From Dipteris shenzhenensis (Eukaryota > Polypodiophyta > Polypodiopsida > Gleicheniales), in assembly GCA_047967505.1 (NCBI GenBank), contig CM106541.1: a DNA stretch of 64,000 nucleotides. One strand, 5' to 3'. The position numbers were made by a program, and so were the translations under genes. Below, in pieces: positions 21,022-31,499 of the stretch. Position 1 is the first letter of the stretch. Each line of letters begins with the position of its first letter. Under the pieces are notes generated by a model. That model was not told the DNA's origin, searched no databases, and was given only the letters and a program-made list of their open reading frames with translations.

Positions 21022-21361
21022 TCTCACCCCTGTCAGCTTGATTTACATGTGCAACACATGGCTGGACATCAGTTTTGTGACTGGTGTACTAAGTAGGTTT
21101 TCCAATAAGCCTCGGGAGAACCATTGGAGGGCAAGGATGCAGGTGTTGAAATACATCAAAGGCACACTTGATTATACCAAGGGCAACATCTTGACCGGAT
21201 TCTGTGACTCGGATTGGGTAGAAGACGTGGACAATAGGAGATTAGTGACAGGTTACTATTTCTCACTTGGATCTGGAGTTGTGTCATGGGTCAGCAAGAA
21301 ACAACCCACAGTTGCTCTTTCTTCTACCGAGGTTGAGTACAAATTTGCATGCTTTGCTTAA
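21022..21361 (+). pseudogene. Copia RT end/RNase H fragment, inverted relative to Copia-B
   Basis: The plus-strand reading SLIYMCNTWLDISFVTG, NHWRARMQVLKYIKGTLDY, GFCDSDW and ALSSTEVEYKFACFA is very close to the corresponding part of Copia-C on the opposite strand (26750-26400). It lacks only four residues (GITY). It ends at a sharp junction with minus-strand Copia-B RT. The fragment therefore derives from a Copia-C-type element and is not the natural continuation of Copia-B. Confidence 0.9.
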
Positions 21362-21364
21362 ACC

Positions 21365-21830
21365 TTGGGACCGAATGAAAGCATCAAACTTCTGATACCA
21401 TTCTTTAGGTGCTTGCTTAAGACCATAGAGACTCTTCTTCAACTTGCAAACTAAATGCTCTTTGCCCTTTTCTTCAAAGCCTTCCGGTTGCACCATGTAA
21501 ATTTCCTCATGCAGATCCCCATGCAAGAAAGCTGTCTTGACATCCATCTGCATAAGCTCCATATCCTCTGTTGCCACTAGTCCAAGCATGCATCTAAGGG
21601 TGGTCATCTTCACAACTAGAGAGAATATCTCATCAAAGTCCACACCCTTCTCTTGCTTGAACTCTTTAGCATCCAAATGGGCCTTGTACCTAGGCACATC
21701 ATCACCTGTGACCTTCATCTTGTAGACCCATTTACATGGCAATGCTTTCTTTCCATGTGGCAAAGAAACCAAGTCCCAAGTCTTATTCTTCATAAGTGAA
21801 CTCATCTCTGATTACATAGCATACTCCCAC
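21365..21830 (-). pseudogene. Copia-B reverse transcriptase, N-terminal part
   Basis: Minus-strand reading KNKTWDLVSLPHGKKALPCK, WVYKMKVTGDD, QMDVKTAFLHGDLHEEIYM, LKKSLYGLKQAPKEWYQKFD, then RSQG at the break. The YVDD catalytic motif and everything after it are missing. The first part of the domain is almost stop-free. The break at 21362 joins it to the inverted fragment 21022-21361. Confidence 0.92.
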
Positions 21831-21965
21831 TTGCGTTGATCCTCGCACATCATAGCCTCTCTGTAGCAAGAAGGCTCCCCACAATCAGTAAGCATCACAT
21901 AGTATAACCCTGGAACAAACCTATCAGGCAGTCTAGACACTTTAGATGATCTTCTCAAAAGCATT

Positions 21966-22815
21966 TCAACTTGCTATCCCACATGGCTCATCATTTCCAC
22001 CAATAGATGATCCATCATTTACCCTTGATTGTATACCTATGGGAGTACTTGGTGGTACCATTTCTTGCACATTTGGTGCATGGATAGCTTGCTGTCTATC
22101 AACATATGCAGGTGGATTCACATCTTGGAAAGTGATTCTCCTCATTTCCACATCCCTCATGGGTGCCTTAAGCATCTTCTTCTCATTGAAGGCTACATCA
22201 TGGCTGCATATGATCTTCTTTACTTCTGGATCCCAAAGACGATAGCCCATCTCTCCACTTTCACCATAACCCAAAAAGATGCATTTCCTAGACTTAAGAT
22301 CTAGCTTCTTTTGAAGCTCTTTTGGCACATGTGCATATGCCTCACCCCCAAATATACGCAAATGAGAGTAAGAGGGCTTCTTGCCACTCCATTCCTCTTC
22401 AATAATACCACCATCCAAACTCTTACTAGGTGATCTATTGATCATGTGCACTACAATCTTCATTGCCTTAGCCCAAAAACCACCAAAAAGACTTGCATTG
22501 GAAAGCATACATTGCAACCTTTCTTGAATGGCATGGTTCATCTTTTTTGCAACTAGATTTTGCTCTGGAGTATGAGGGGATGTGAGCTCCCTCTTAATCC
22601 CACGTGTATCACAGAAATTCTAAAAGTCATGAGAGAGATACTCTCCACCATTGTTAGTCTGTAGGCATTTAAGCGTTCTACCCGACTGATTCTCAACCAA
22701 GGCCAGCCATTTCTGAAATACCTGGAACACATCACTCTTCCAAGCTATAGCATAAGCCCACACTTTCCTAGTTGCATCATCAATAAATGTCACATAGTAT
22801 TCAGCCCCACCTAAT
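21966..22815 (-). pseudogene. Copia-B integrase core and C-terminal region
   Basis: The 22541-21966 frame starts MNHAIQERLQCMLSNASLFG and contains FWAKAMKIVVHMINRSPSKS and CIFLGYGESGEMGYRLWDPE, typical of the Copia integrase C-terminal core and the GKGY-like tail. Upstream pieces (22800-22553) read YYVTFIDDATRKVW-like and SLMTFR segments with stops. Continuity with the 23756-22815 frame places it in the usual position. Confidence 0.88.
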
Positions 22816-23756
22816 CACCATGTAGGCATGGGACCACATACATCTGAATGCACCAAATCAAGCTTTTCAAACTCTTCCTTTCCCCTTCTTTTATGGGCTG
22901 GTTCAGTTTGATTCCCATAGAGATAGTGCTCACAAAATTCAAAACCAGAGAAACTTAAATGTGGTACATAGCCCAAATGGCATAAGAGTTTCATCCCATT
23001 TTGGCTCATATGGCCCAATCGGCAATGCCATAAAGAAGTGCTTGGTTGCTCAATTATTGCAACAACATGCTCAAACACCCCTGATACATGGAAGGGATAA
23101 AAAGTCCCACACTTGGCACCCCTGGCCAAAAGCATAGAGCACTTCTGAATTTTCCGACTCCCAGAACCAAAGATGGTCTGAAAACTAGCATCACCTAGCT
23201 GACCCGTTGAAATGAGACTCTTGGTCAGCTTAGGCACATGTCTCACATTTTTCAAAATAAATGTAGACCCATTTGCAAAAGAAAACTTCATGTCACTTAC
23301 TCCCACTGTGTCACATGTATAGTCATTTCCAAGATGCACACAACTTGTCTTTCCACTGTCATAAGTGGAGAACCATTCCCTATGGGGAGTAACATGGAAT
23401 GAAGCACTAGAATCCAAAATCCAATCTTGGGAATATGCATCATTTGAAGTGGTAAGCAAATCTGTAGATAAACTAGACATGAAGTGAATGTCATTGTCAC
23501 TATCATGTGTGACTGCATTGATCTCCTTGATCTTCACTTTTCCTTTGTCCTCCCTTGGACTCTCTTCCTTCTGATTTGCACCCCAATTTGCATTCTTTTT
23601 CTTATCGTTTTGCTCTCTTTTGATCTTGTAGCAATCCTTTTTCATGTGGCCCTTCTTGCCACAATAGTGACACAATGTTCCATGCCCTGGACTTGCTACC
23701 GGACTTCCCTCTTTCTTGAAACTTCCCCCTAAACTGTGATCTGCCCCTTTGCACAT
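22815..23756 (-). pseudogene. Copia-B zinc knuckle, protease and integrase N-terminus (313-residue open frame)
   Basis: The longest transposon frame in the window. In order: CHYCGKKGHMKKDCYK (intact CX2CX4HX4C knuckle, residues ~29-44), a Lys/Glu linker, DSSASFHVT (protease site; the canonical DSGAS has Ser for Gly), ILKNVRHVPKLTKSLIS, LWHCRLGHMSQNGMKLL and FCEHYLYGNQ. In the last segment the second Cys of the zinc pair is Tyr. It then reaches DLVHSDVCGPMPT and a stop. The changed protease and zinc residues argue that the element was already non-functional despite the long frame. Confidence 0.9.
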
Positions 23757-23764
23757 TTAAGGCT

Positions 23765-24372
23765 GCATCCTACTTGTTGCCTTCCATTGACTTCCGTCTA
23801 ATCTCCTCAGCCAACAAGCTACCAACCACATCATCAAAGTTCAATACTTCACCAAGTGCAGAGTTACTAATAGCAATATGGAAAGTATCCCATGAGGATG
23901 GTAATGAGCATAAGAGAAATATTGCCCTCATTTCTGCATCGAAATTCAGCTTTTGAGCTTGAAGCTAACTGAAAATGATATTGAATTCATTCAAGTGCAA
24001 AGCTATGGACACTCCCTCCTTCATGTGCAGCTCAAACAATCTCTTCATGAGATAGACTTTGTTTGAGGTAGTCTCTTTCTCACATGTAGCGCACAGATTT
24101 TTCCATAAAGCTTTCGTACTCTTTTCAGTGACTACTCTGAAATAAACTATCTCCCCAAGATGAAGTCTAATGGTAGACTTTGCCAATGCATCCAACTCAT
24201 TCCATTCATTTGTAGACATAGCTACAGGCTTAGCTGCAATCCCTTGCAAGGTCTATATTGGCTTCTTTTGAATAAGCACATCCCTTATCTGTTCTTTCCA
24301 CAAAGAAAAGTTTGTCCCATCAAACTTTTTAATGCTAAAAAACTTCTTTTTAGACATGGAAGAGGATGTCAT
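23765..24372 (-). pseudogene. Copia-B gag
   Basis: Starts ATG at 24372 (MTSSSMSKKKFF) and runs into KFDGTNFSLWKEQIRDVL, the classic Copia gag opening. A single TAG stop near residue 40 is followed by TLQGIAAKPVAMSTNEW, LWKNLCATCEKETTSNKVYL and FLLCSLPSSWDTF. A second stop lies at about 23965. The downstream frame continues into the zinc knuckle. The two stops make it a pseudogene. Confidence 0.88.
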
Positions 24373-25334
24373 GATGCAAATAAAGCAAAATCCCAAATGT
24401 TAGTGCATGCAAGAGAGAATCACACCAAATACTAGGTGCATCCAAATGTGTATGCCACAATAGAGTGAAATATCACCAAAACTCAAAGCTCAAAGAATCA
24501 AAAGATACAATTGACTCATGTACATGTACTATGCATCCATATGAGCAAATCTGGCCCAAAAGAAATTGCCAACTGCAATGGCAATCCAAAATGCCAATAA
24601 CTGCCAAATGGCTCAAGCATAAACACCATCCATGGGCATATGCATCAACAATATCTCATCCAAGAGAGCATAACACTATCAGTGCATCAACTGCAATGTG
24701 TCAAAGCTGTCCCTCAGTATAAAATAGCATTCATGTGCAAAGCGTCCATAAAAAAATAGTATCCCACAAGGCAATCTGGGCCTATCAGCGCATCCAATAA
24801 GGATCGCAATGCATCCAAATGGCCTATAAATCATCCACTACAACCCAATGCACACCATGAATGAGCGCACATGGCTCAAACTACAACTAGAGTGATTTGC
24901 ATAAGGTATGCTCAAGAAATCATGGTCCCATGGCAATGATCGCTGCTGAAAATAGAACTTGAGATGCCTCAAAACATGGGTGCCATTGCATTATCGGACT
25001 CAGTAAGACAATCTGCAAATATCTCTCTTCTATTGGAACTTCGAAATCCCAATCGATCAGTGAGAAATGGGAATCAACACTTATCCACTGCCATGTGGCA
25101 TAAATCTAACGTTTTAAAACCTTAGAATGAAAAATGCATAACAAAGAGATGAAATCAAATACATAGAGATCTATAACTCTGAAAATACTCCACCAAATCA
25201 TGCAAGAACTGACAGGTAGGAGTTTTTAGGCATCCAGAATGCAATGGGACAGATAGTTTTGGAAACCACGGTCCCAATCACTCAGTCCAACACATGGACT
25301 GAAAAACGTTTTTGGAAACTGAACTATTTGTAAA
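24373..25334 (-). other. Copia-B untranslated leader, gag-proximal part
   Basis: No coding signal. This is the stretch between the gag start and the Copia-C insertion. It is continuous with 27618-28111 once Copia-C and one GTAAA are removed, and is A/C-rich on the plus strand. Confidence 0.6.
25330..25334. repeat. Target-site duplication of Copia-C, left copy
   Basis: GTAAA, identical to 27618-27622. Confidence 0.9.
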
Positions 25335-26067
25335 TGTAAGGAAACAATACAACGTCTATGCTCAACAGATAATAGGATCTCGTATGCAAGAGAGAAAAGC
25401 CGATAGTATGGAGAATCAAAAATTTGATTACTGTAAAATTGATACAATAGATGGTGCTGCCTCCTAGCCGTGCGCTCCTATGTGAGAAGCTTTTATGGCA
25501 TGTTGGAAACAGTAGAGGACGAAGGCTAGATGCTAAGGAATCAGGGTTGCTATAGCTACTGATGATGATGGGCTTCACGGGCTTGCTCTTATATAGCCAC
25601 TAGTCATAGTCGGTTAGACCCAATTGGGAGACCGACCCAGTCGGCCCAAAACGGTCGACTGGAGGTCAGTCCCAAAATAGGCCGCCAACCACACGTTAGA
25701 ACCATGGCATAGAATCGAGCAACTAGCCTACAGACTCCGTTCAGGCCCAGAGCCATCCGAGACATCTAGGGCTCCAAACGAGCCCCGCAGCTTGAGAGTG
25801 GGCTACCCCGGGAAATGCTCCATCTACCCTCAATGCGGTCAATCATGGGATGCCTTCCTACACTCGCATGTAGCCTAGTTGGTAGTGTGCCAACTCTATC
25901 TGAAGCCATCCAGCCATCAAGCCACACATGGCCCCCATCTGGTGTCCAAATCAGAACCTACCGGATAACCGAGCTACTCAAATGCCTTCTCCTCATATGG
26001 GGGGCTTACAAGTAGAGTTAGTTGGTTCCCGCGTAGTTACACGAGAGTGGAGCATTGATATCTAAAT
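25335..26067 (-). repeat. 3' LTR of Copia-C
   Basis: 733 bp. It is homologous to 27088-27617 but carries about 200 bp (roughly 25690-25930) that the other LTR lacks. The plus strand starts TGTAAGGAAACAATAC and ends GATATCTAAAT, where the other copy has GATATCTAACA. Confidence 0.9.
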
Positions 26068-26085
26068 GTCCACCCGCAAGTGAAC

Positions 26086-26400
26086 TTACTTTTTTGGCCC
26101 AATGCCAAGTCGATGAAGATGCCTCTCTAGCAAGTCTCTTCCAAGAGCCTTCGTGAAGATGTTCGCAGCATTCTCTATAGTCAAAAAGTACACCAAGTCC
26201 ACCTCTCCATCCATGATGAGCTCACGTACAAAGTGATATTGAATCTCAATGTGTTTTGTGTGAGTGTGGAACACACGGTTCTTTGCAATTGCCATGCAAC
26301 TCTGATTGTCACATGATAACTGCGTCGGCTTGTTTTGCACTACACCCATGTCCCCTAAAATCCTCCTCAACCACATTGCCTCACAAGAGGAAAAAGAGGC
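26086..26400 (-). pseudogene. Copia-C RNase H C-terminal part
   Basis: Continues the 27017-26400 frame after a one-base frameshift in an A5 run near 26415. It reads CEAMWLRRILGDMGV, LSCDNQSCMAIAKN and HTHTKHIEIQYHFVREL. ENAANIFTKALGRDL then leads to the stop just before the 3' LTR. Apart from the frameshift the RNase H is nearly complete. Confidence 0.9.
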
Positions 26401-27017
26401 TAATTTTTGTACTCAGCCTCGGTAGAAGAAAGAGCAACTATAGGTTGCTTCTTGCTGACCCATGACACAGCTCTAGATCCAAGTGAGAAACAGTAACTTG
26501 TCACTGATCTCTTGCTGTCCACATCTCCTGCCCAATATGAGTCACAGAATCCGGTCAAGATGTTGCCCTTGGTATAGGTGATGCCATAATCAAGTGTGCC
26601 TTTGATGTATTTCAACACCCGCATCCCTGCCCTCCAATGGTTCTCCTGGGGCTTTTTGGAAAACTTGCTTAGTATACTAGTCGCAAAGCTGATGTCCGGC
26701 CGCGTGTTGCACAAGTAAATCAAACTGCCCACAAGCCTTCTGTACTTCGCTTCGTCCACCAGTGGTGATGAATCCTCGTTTGAGAGCTTCACGTCAACCT
26801 CCATACGGGTGCCAACTGACTTGCACTCAGCCATGCCAAATGCATTGGCTAGATTCGGTCTCGCAACTGGCTTCAAGTCCACCCCAGTAGCAGTATCCCA
26901 AAGCTCGTATGCGCTTAGGATGGTCTTCATCTTGAACTTCCAGAGTGGATAGTTAGTGCCGTCCAACTTTTTGCTTTCGCTGAATGGTGGGATTTGCAGC
27001 CTTGCGAGCTGGGCCAT
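26400..27017 (-). CDS. Copia-C fused gag-RT/RNase H open frame (205 residues)
   Basis: Starts ATG at 27017, 59 nt inside the primer site. Residues 1 to about 48 (MAQLARLQIPPF, LDGTNYPLWKFKM, AYELWDTATG) are the gag N-terminus. From about residue 58 the frame continues as AFGMAECKSVGTRMEVD, SLIYLCNTRPDISFATS, VLKYIKGTLDYGITYTKGN and ALSSTEAEYK: the connection region of RT and the first half of RNase H. The join (about 26865-26880) is in frame, so the deletion created one open frame. A frameshift ends it before the rest of RNase H. Whether any product is made is unknown. Confidence 0.85.
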   Translation of the reverse strand: MAQLARLQIPPFSESKKLDGTNYPLWKFKMKTILSAYELWDTATGVDLKPVARPNLANAFGMAECKSVGTRMEVDVKLSNEDSSPLVDEAKYRRLVGSLIYLCNTRPDISFATSILSKFSKKPQENHWRAGMRVLKYIKGTLDYGITYTKGNILTGFCDSYWAGDVDSKRSVTSYCFSLGSRAVSWVSKKQPIVALSSTEAEYKN

Positions 27018-27075
27018 GTCTCACAATCTGCTCGCAAACAGAAACATACTACCAAATCTTCTTGCTAGAGCCCAA

Positions 27076-27087
27076 GCTCTGATACCA
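27076..27087 (-). promoter_or_regulatory. Copia-C primer-binding site
   Basis: The minus strand reads TGGTATCAGAGC immediately inside the 5' LTR. Confidence 0.9.
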
Positions 27088-27617
27088 TCTAAGAAAACAA
27101 TACAATGTCTGTGCTCAACAGATAATAGGATCCCGTATGCAAGAGAGAAAAGCAAATAGTATGGAGAATCAAAAATTTGATTACTGTAAAACTGATACAA
27201 TAGATGGCGCTCCCTCCCAGCTGTGCGCTCCTGTGTGAGAAGCTTCAATGGCATGCTGGAAACAGTAGAGGACGGAGGTTGGATGCTAAGGAATCAGGAT
27301 TGGTGTAGCCAGTGATGATGATGGGCTTCACAGGCTTGCTCTTATATAGCCACCAGTCATAGTCAGTTAGACTCAATTGGCAGACCGACTCAGTCGGCCC
27401 AAAATGACTGATTGGAGGTCGGAAATAGGCCACCGACCACACGTTAGAACTGTGGCGTAGATATCATCAGGCCACACATGGCCCCCATCTGGTGTCCAAA
27501 CCAAGACCTACCAGATAAACGAGCTAGTCAAATGCCTTCTCCTCATATGGGGGGCTTACAAGTAGAGTTAGCTGGTTCCCGCATAGTTACACGAGAGTGG
27601 AGTATTGATATCTAACA
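27088..27617 (-). repeat. 5' LTR of Copia-C
   Basis: 530 bp. It matches 25335-26067 except for the ~200-bp segment missing after ACCACACGTTAGAAC. It ends GATATCTAACA on the plus strand, followed by GTAAA. GCTCTTATATAGCCACC (both LTRs) contains a TATATA core. Confidence 0.9.
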
Positions 27618-28111
27618 GTAAACTCCACCGGAGTGCGAATGATGAGGAACATAGAAGTTTTAAGACCTCCTGAGTCCATCGAAACTGACAAATCTGCAAA
27701 TGGTTGCTCCATACTTGAGTTCCAACACCCGAGTAGAAAAACGTTGAAACTGACACAGTGAGTCAGAAATCCAATGAGATGATCCAAAATTCAAGAACGA
27801 AGGTGTTTCCAAGCTCCTAAAGTGAAATGGACACCAAAAGCAGGTAATGGTTGCCTTTACAAGTCAATACGGAGTCTCTATCATCGAACGGAACAGGAAA
27901 AAGCTAAAAAAACGACTTTTTCTTTGAAAACACTTAACAGGCTCTCAAAACCACTTCGCAAAACCAAAGTGACTTTTCCAAAGGTTCCTTCAAGGTCTCT
28001 GTGCACTCAAATGTAAGTAAAGTCACGCACAAAGCTTCGCACAGAGCTTCTCCTTCCTCCCACAGAGTTGTTGAGCTTCCAGGCATTCATGCACGCTCAA
28101 CTAGATCACTC
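27618..28111 (-). other. Copia-B untranslated leader, primer-site-proximal part
   Basis: No gene; leader sequence between the Copia-C insertion and the Copia-B primer site. It starts with the second GTAAA copy. Confidence 0.6.
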
Positions 28112-28125
28112 GGGCTCTGATACCC
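28112..28125 (-). promoter_or_regulatory. Copia-B primer-binding site
   Basis: The minus strand reads GGGTATCAGAGCCC, one mismatch from the canonical TGGTATCAGAGC. Confidence 0.85.
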
Positions 28126-28127
28126 GT

Positions 28128-28450
28128 TGAGAGTGCTCTCAATGAAAGCAGAATGGAAGAGGGAGAGAGAGAAACAGAGAGCCACACAAGTTTTTGGTGG
28201 GAGCAGAACACCCTAATCTTCTTTTCCATTCATTTATATATGTGTTTGAGTATTGTACATAACCGGGGTAAAGGCACAGTGACCTTTAACCCCCACAAAA
28301 AAGAACTAAAAATTAATACTAACAAGTGCTATTACTTTGGTCCAAAAGTCATAGAAAGTACTAAATAGTGATACAAAGAGCTAAAAAGTGATAGAAAGTT
28401 CTAGAAAGTCATGGAAATAGCCAAAAAACGTGCCCAATGTTGTTTAAAAG
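28128..28450 (-). repeat. Copia-B 5' LTR (partial, outer edge unresolved)
   Basis: Begins TGAGAGTGCTCTCA next to the primer site, a near-palindrome. A TATATAAAT box lies on the minus strand near 28240. No second copy is in the window, so the far edge cannot be set; 28450 is a guess. Confidence 0.6.
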
Positions 28451-28620
28451 TGCTCTATCACACTACTCAAAGTGTACTAAGAGAAGGTGAAGAATGTTGA
28501 AAGTTTCAAAGAGTACTATGTGTTAAAAGTATCAAAAGTGACAAAATTTGAAAATAAGTGATAACATGTTGAAAAAGTGCTCAAAACTTGCTATAACAGT
28601 GAGCACTCCAAATTTTGAAA
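28300..28620. repeat. Degenerate short repeats (AAAGTGATAGAAAGT-like)
   Basis: Variants of AAAAGTCATAGAAAGTACTA, AAAAGTGATAGAAAGTTCTA and AAAGTGATA recur many times. This looks like U3 enhancer-like or slippage repeats of the Copia-B LTR. No gene lies between here and 28870. Confidence 0.55.
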
Positions 28621-28869
28621 ACATCCAAAATTGACGTGACTACACTTAATCCATTATAGATTGAATGTATATGACTATTTGAATACATCTAATGTATGTT
28701 GTTACATCTAAACTGCTTTAACTTTTTGGTCATTCACCAAATGTACTGAACACCTTTCTCTTTGTAAGTTTGGTAAGGGGATGACAAACATATAATAAGT
28801 GCCTTAAAAACCTATTGTTCCACTTAATTTGTCCAATAAACCTCATCAATTACTTCACATTCTAGGGTT

Positions 28870-29430
28870 CTTTGGCTCCTTAAACAGCTTTCACTTTTTT
28901 GAGATCAATAGCCATTTTGTCTATAGAGATGATAATGCAAAGCAATACTCCACTATTGACTGCAAACACACATTTCATTGGATTTAGGCTCAATCTAGCC
29001 CTCTTGCACTTATCAAAACAAAGTTGAAGGTGTTGAATGTGCTTATTCTTTTTGTCACACACTAAAATTGTTCCAAAAACTCTCACAAATCTTGTGAAAT
29101 ATGGCCAAACACTTGTTGGATTCAATACTAAAATGTGGTAGGTGCATTTGTCAATCCAAAGCTCATGACATTGCTAGAAAATACTCCCCATTCTATTACA
29201 AAATGATATTTTTTCATTGTCCTCTTCTACAATGTATTTTTTGTTATAGCCACTAAAACCATCCACAAAACGATATACCTCATGTCTAGTGATAGCATTA
29301 AGCATTGTGTTACAGAATGGCATTGGAAATGGATTTGTGATTGTGGTAGTATTCAGCTTCCTATAGTTTAATGCAAATGTGCAATTTGCCATTCTTCTTT
29401 AGAGCAGTGACAATATGGGTGGACCATGTG
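28870..29430 (-). pseudogene. Ty3/Gypsy reverse transcriptase fragment
   Basis: Minus-strand readings: ALNYRKLNTTTITNPFPMPF, FVDGFSGYNK (canonical 'FLDGFSGYNQI'), and after frame changes LQLCFDKCKRARLSLNPMKC, FAVNSGVLL and IISIDKMAID. The YLDD active-site segment is lost or scrambled near 29130-29160. This is an old, isolated RT piece of the same broad type as the plus-strand Gypsy at 44177-44850. Confidence 0.85.
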
Positions 29431-31079
29431 CGCACAATGAGCGATCGAGTAAGAAGCACTTTGAAGACTTGGAAAGGAAGAAAAAGAGAGAAGACACAAG
29501 GGAGGTAACCTTAAGTGACCTTCATTTCCAATAGAGTGATACTCTACTCAAATGAAACTCCATATTCTATACACTCAAGGGAGAAAAAGAGGTTTCATAC
29601 ATACAAGAGGGAGTGGGAGCTCTAAGACTACTCATAGAAAGAGAATAAACTAGAGAGATACTCAAGAGTCTACATGAAATGATATTTGCGAGAGAGAGAG
29701 AGAGAGAGAGCTCATGGAAGAGGCTTGAGGAGAGTAGAGCTACAACAGCATAAGGCTCAATGGTGGAAGAGATGTTGAACAAGGGAGAGGAGGGCTCCTT
29801 TTATAGAGATTTTGTCACCCTCCTTCACCGATTTACAATTGCTACCTGTAGATTCCTTTCCCCATCAACAATCATATAAGCTCGTATGTCACCATCCATG
29901 TCCTTTTTGGCTACTCTTTCCATGTGTCCCATCAAAATATGTTCAAGACTATTAAAATATTGAGAAAGTCAAGTGTTTGTACATAGAGCCCATAGGGACC
30001 CTCTCTTTTCCATATGTCCACACCCTCCTTATTCCACATAGGAATTCTAAAAGGATTCCTCTTGACTCCACACTCTTCCACACTCCTCGACATGCCTTAT
30101 GCTTGGCATGTGATCTCTCTTATATTATTGGAACACATGGACATGAGACCCACCGCTATATGACTCACTCTTCCTATTTTCTGAAAACCCCATAATATTC
30201 CATACACAAATAAATATGTTTTCTGAGTTGTTTGTGTGTGTGGTCAATAATGGTTCTCTGCCATGGATAGTCCATCCATAAATGATTGTTAGTCCTTTGT
30301 TTGAGTTTTCACCTTATTTGGACCCATGGGTATTTCCATATATAGTCATTGTCCAATCCTCCATCTCACCCCATACCAAGGTATTTATCATTCATACACA
30401 TGGTATTTACAATGATCCATTCCACTCATCCTCACAATCCTATACAATCTCTTAGAAAATAGAAATAAGTGAGAGTCACTAGGCTATCACTTGATACTCA
30501 CACTCTTATCAAACTTAGAGAAAAGAAATACAGTTGCCCAATAAAACATATCAATTTTTGGTGTCACAGTAGTACACCTTTCGAGTACAGTATCTTTCTT
30601 CACACTTTCTATAGAAAGTGCGGGGATGCTAATTTAAACAATTCTAAAGTTAGCATGGCAAGCCAAGAAAAGCGTGGCTTTAGTAAGAATTTCATGCTCT
30701 ATATAGAGCAATTGAAGCCTCAACACCTAACTAAGGTGACTAGAAGCCATGCGAGATTGTTTGCTCAATTTGTGGCCTACTTGATTTTTGTATGCAAACC
30801 CTAACTCTTGGTTAGATTTAGCCCATGAGCTATAGTCTTCTTGTTTGTATGCACTTGTAGCTCCACATGTTATTAAACGAGTGGATATGTTTCTTGTTCT
30901 TAGTGCTTTCCTTTTACTTTCTAGTGTCTTACGTGGTCTATAACTCATAACATGAATTTATCTCCATTTGGGGGTAGAGATGACTCCCATGTATGGGAGT
31001 AATCCAGTTGGATAGACTCAAAATTATATGTATTCAACTTCAAAAATAATTTCAAGTAAATTTCATTACTTTGCATAAG
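29431..31079. other. Non-coding stretch, probably LTR-derived
   Basis: No gene seen. A (GA)n tract lies at 29689-29711. CTCTATAAAAGGAGCC on the minus strand near 29800 is a good TATA box, so part of this is probably a minus-strand LTR adjoining the Gypsy RT fragment. TG-rich DNA occurs at 30225-30240. The rest is unplaced. Confidence 0.45.
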
Positions 31080-31499
31080 GTATGTTTAGATCGAGTAAAT
31101 GTGGTTTATATTATATCAAAGTAGATTTTTCTTTTAAATGCATTATAACTCTTCCCTCGAAAAAACACAAAATGGGAAGATATTCTCAGAATCCTCACAA
31201 AAGCAAATCTAGTTACAATAATTCTAGCAATCGGTGCAAAAAACTATGTTCTTCTTGCTCCTTTAAAGAAAAGTATCTGGATAAAAGACCATATTGAGTA
31301 AGACTATAGCAATGGATTTTCCATCACGATGGTGAGTTGGAGGTAAAGTCTTCTTGTCTAAAGTGTTCTGCAAACTCAATAGACTTTGCTGCTCAACAGT
31401 AGGGTTAATATTTTTAAGAAGTGTACGAGTGTCTCCACTCTGAAGCTGTGGATAGCCTGCAAGTGGTAACGAAGCCTTTTGGGCTTCCATCTGTATTGA

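Larger units (their letters stand above)
25335..27617 (-). mobile_element. Copia-C: compact non-autonomous Copia with gag fused to the RT/RNase H end
   Basis: A 2283-bp element with a perfect 5-bp target duplication (GTAAA), two LTRs, a primer site, and only about 1.0 kb of internal DNA. The internal reading joins the first ~48 residues of gag to the last part of RT plus RNase H, with no zinc knuckle, protease, integrase or RT active site. It transposed with the help of an autonomous relative or was deleted after insertion. The intact duplication and PBS show the outer structure is original. It lies in the Copia-B leader. Confidence 0.92.
21362..28450 (-). mobile_element. Copia-B: 5'-complete, 3'-truncated Ty1/Copia element with a nested Copia-C
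   Basis: Read on the minus strand: part of a 5' LTR (from about 28450 to 28128), primer site (28125-28112), a leader interrupted by Copia-C (25335-27617), gag, zinc knuckle, protease, integrase, and RT up to about 21365. There the RT stops mid-domain and is joined to an inverted RNase H fragment. No 3' LTR is present. The outer edge of the 5' LTR is not resolved. Its protein sequence differs clearly from Copia-A. Confidence 0.85.

Noticed and set aside
21284-21400. Continuous minus-strand reading from RT into ...FVLNLGRRKSNCGLFLADP
   Set aside because: The residues after RSQG are the antisense of an inverted RNase H fragment, so this tail is not part of the RT.
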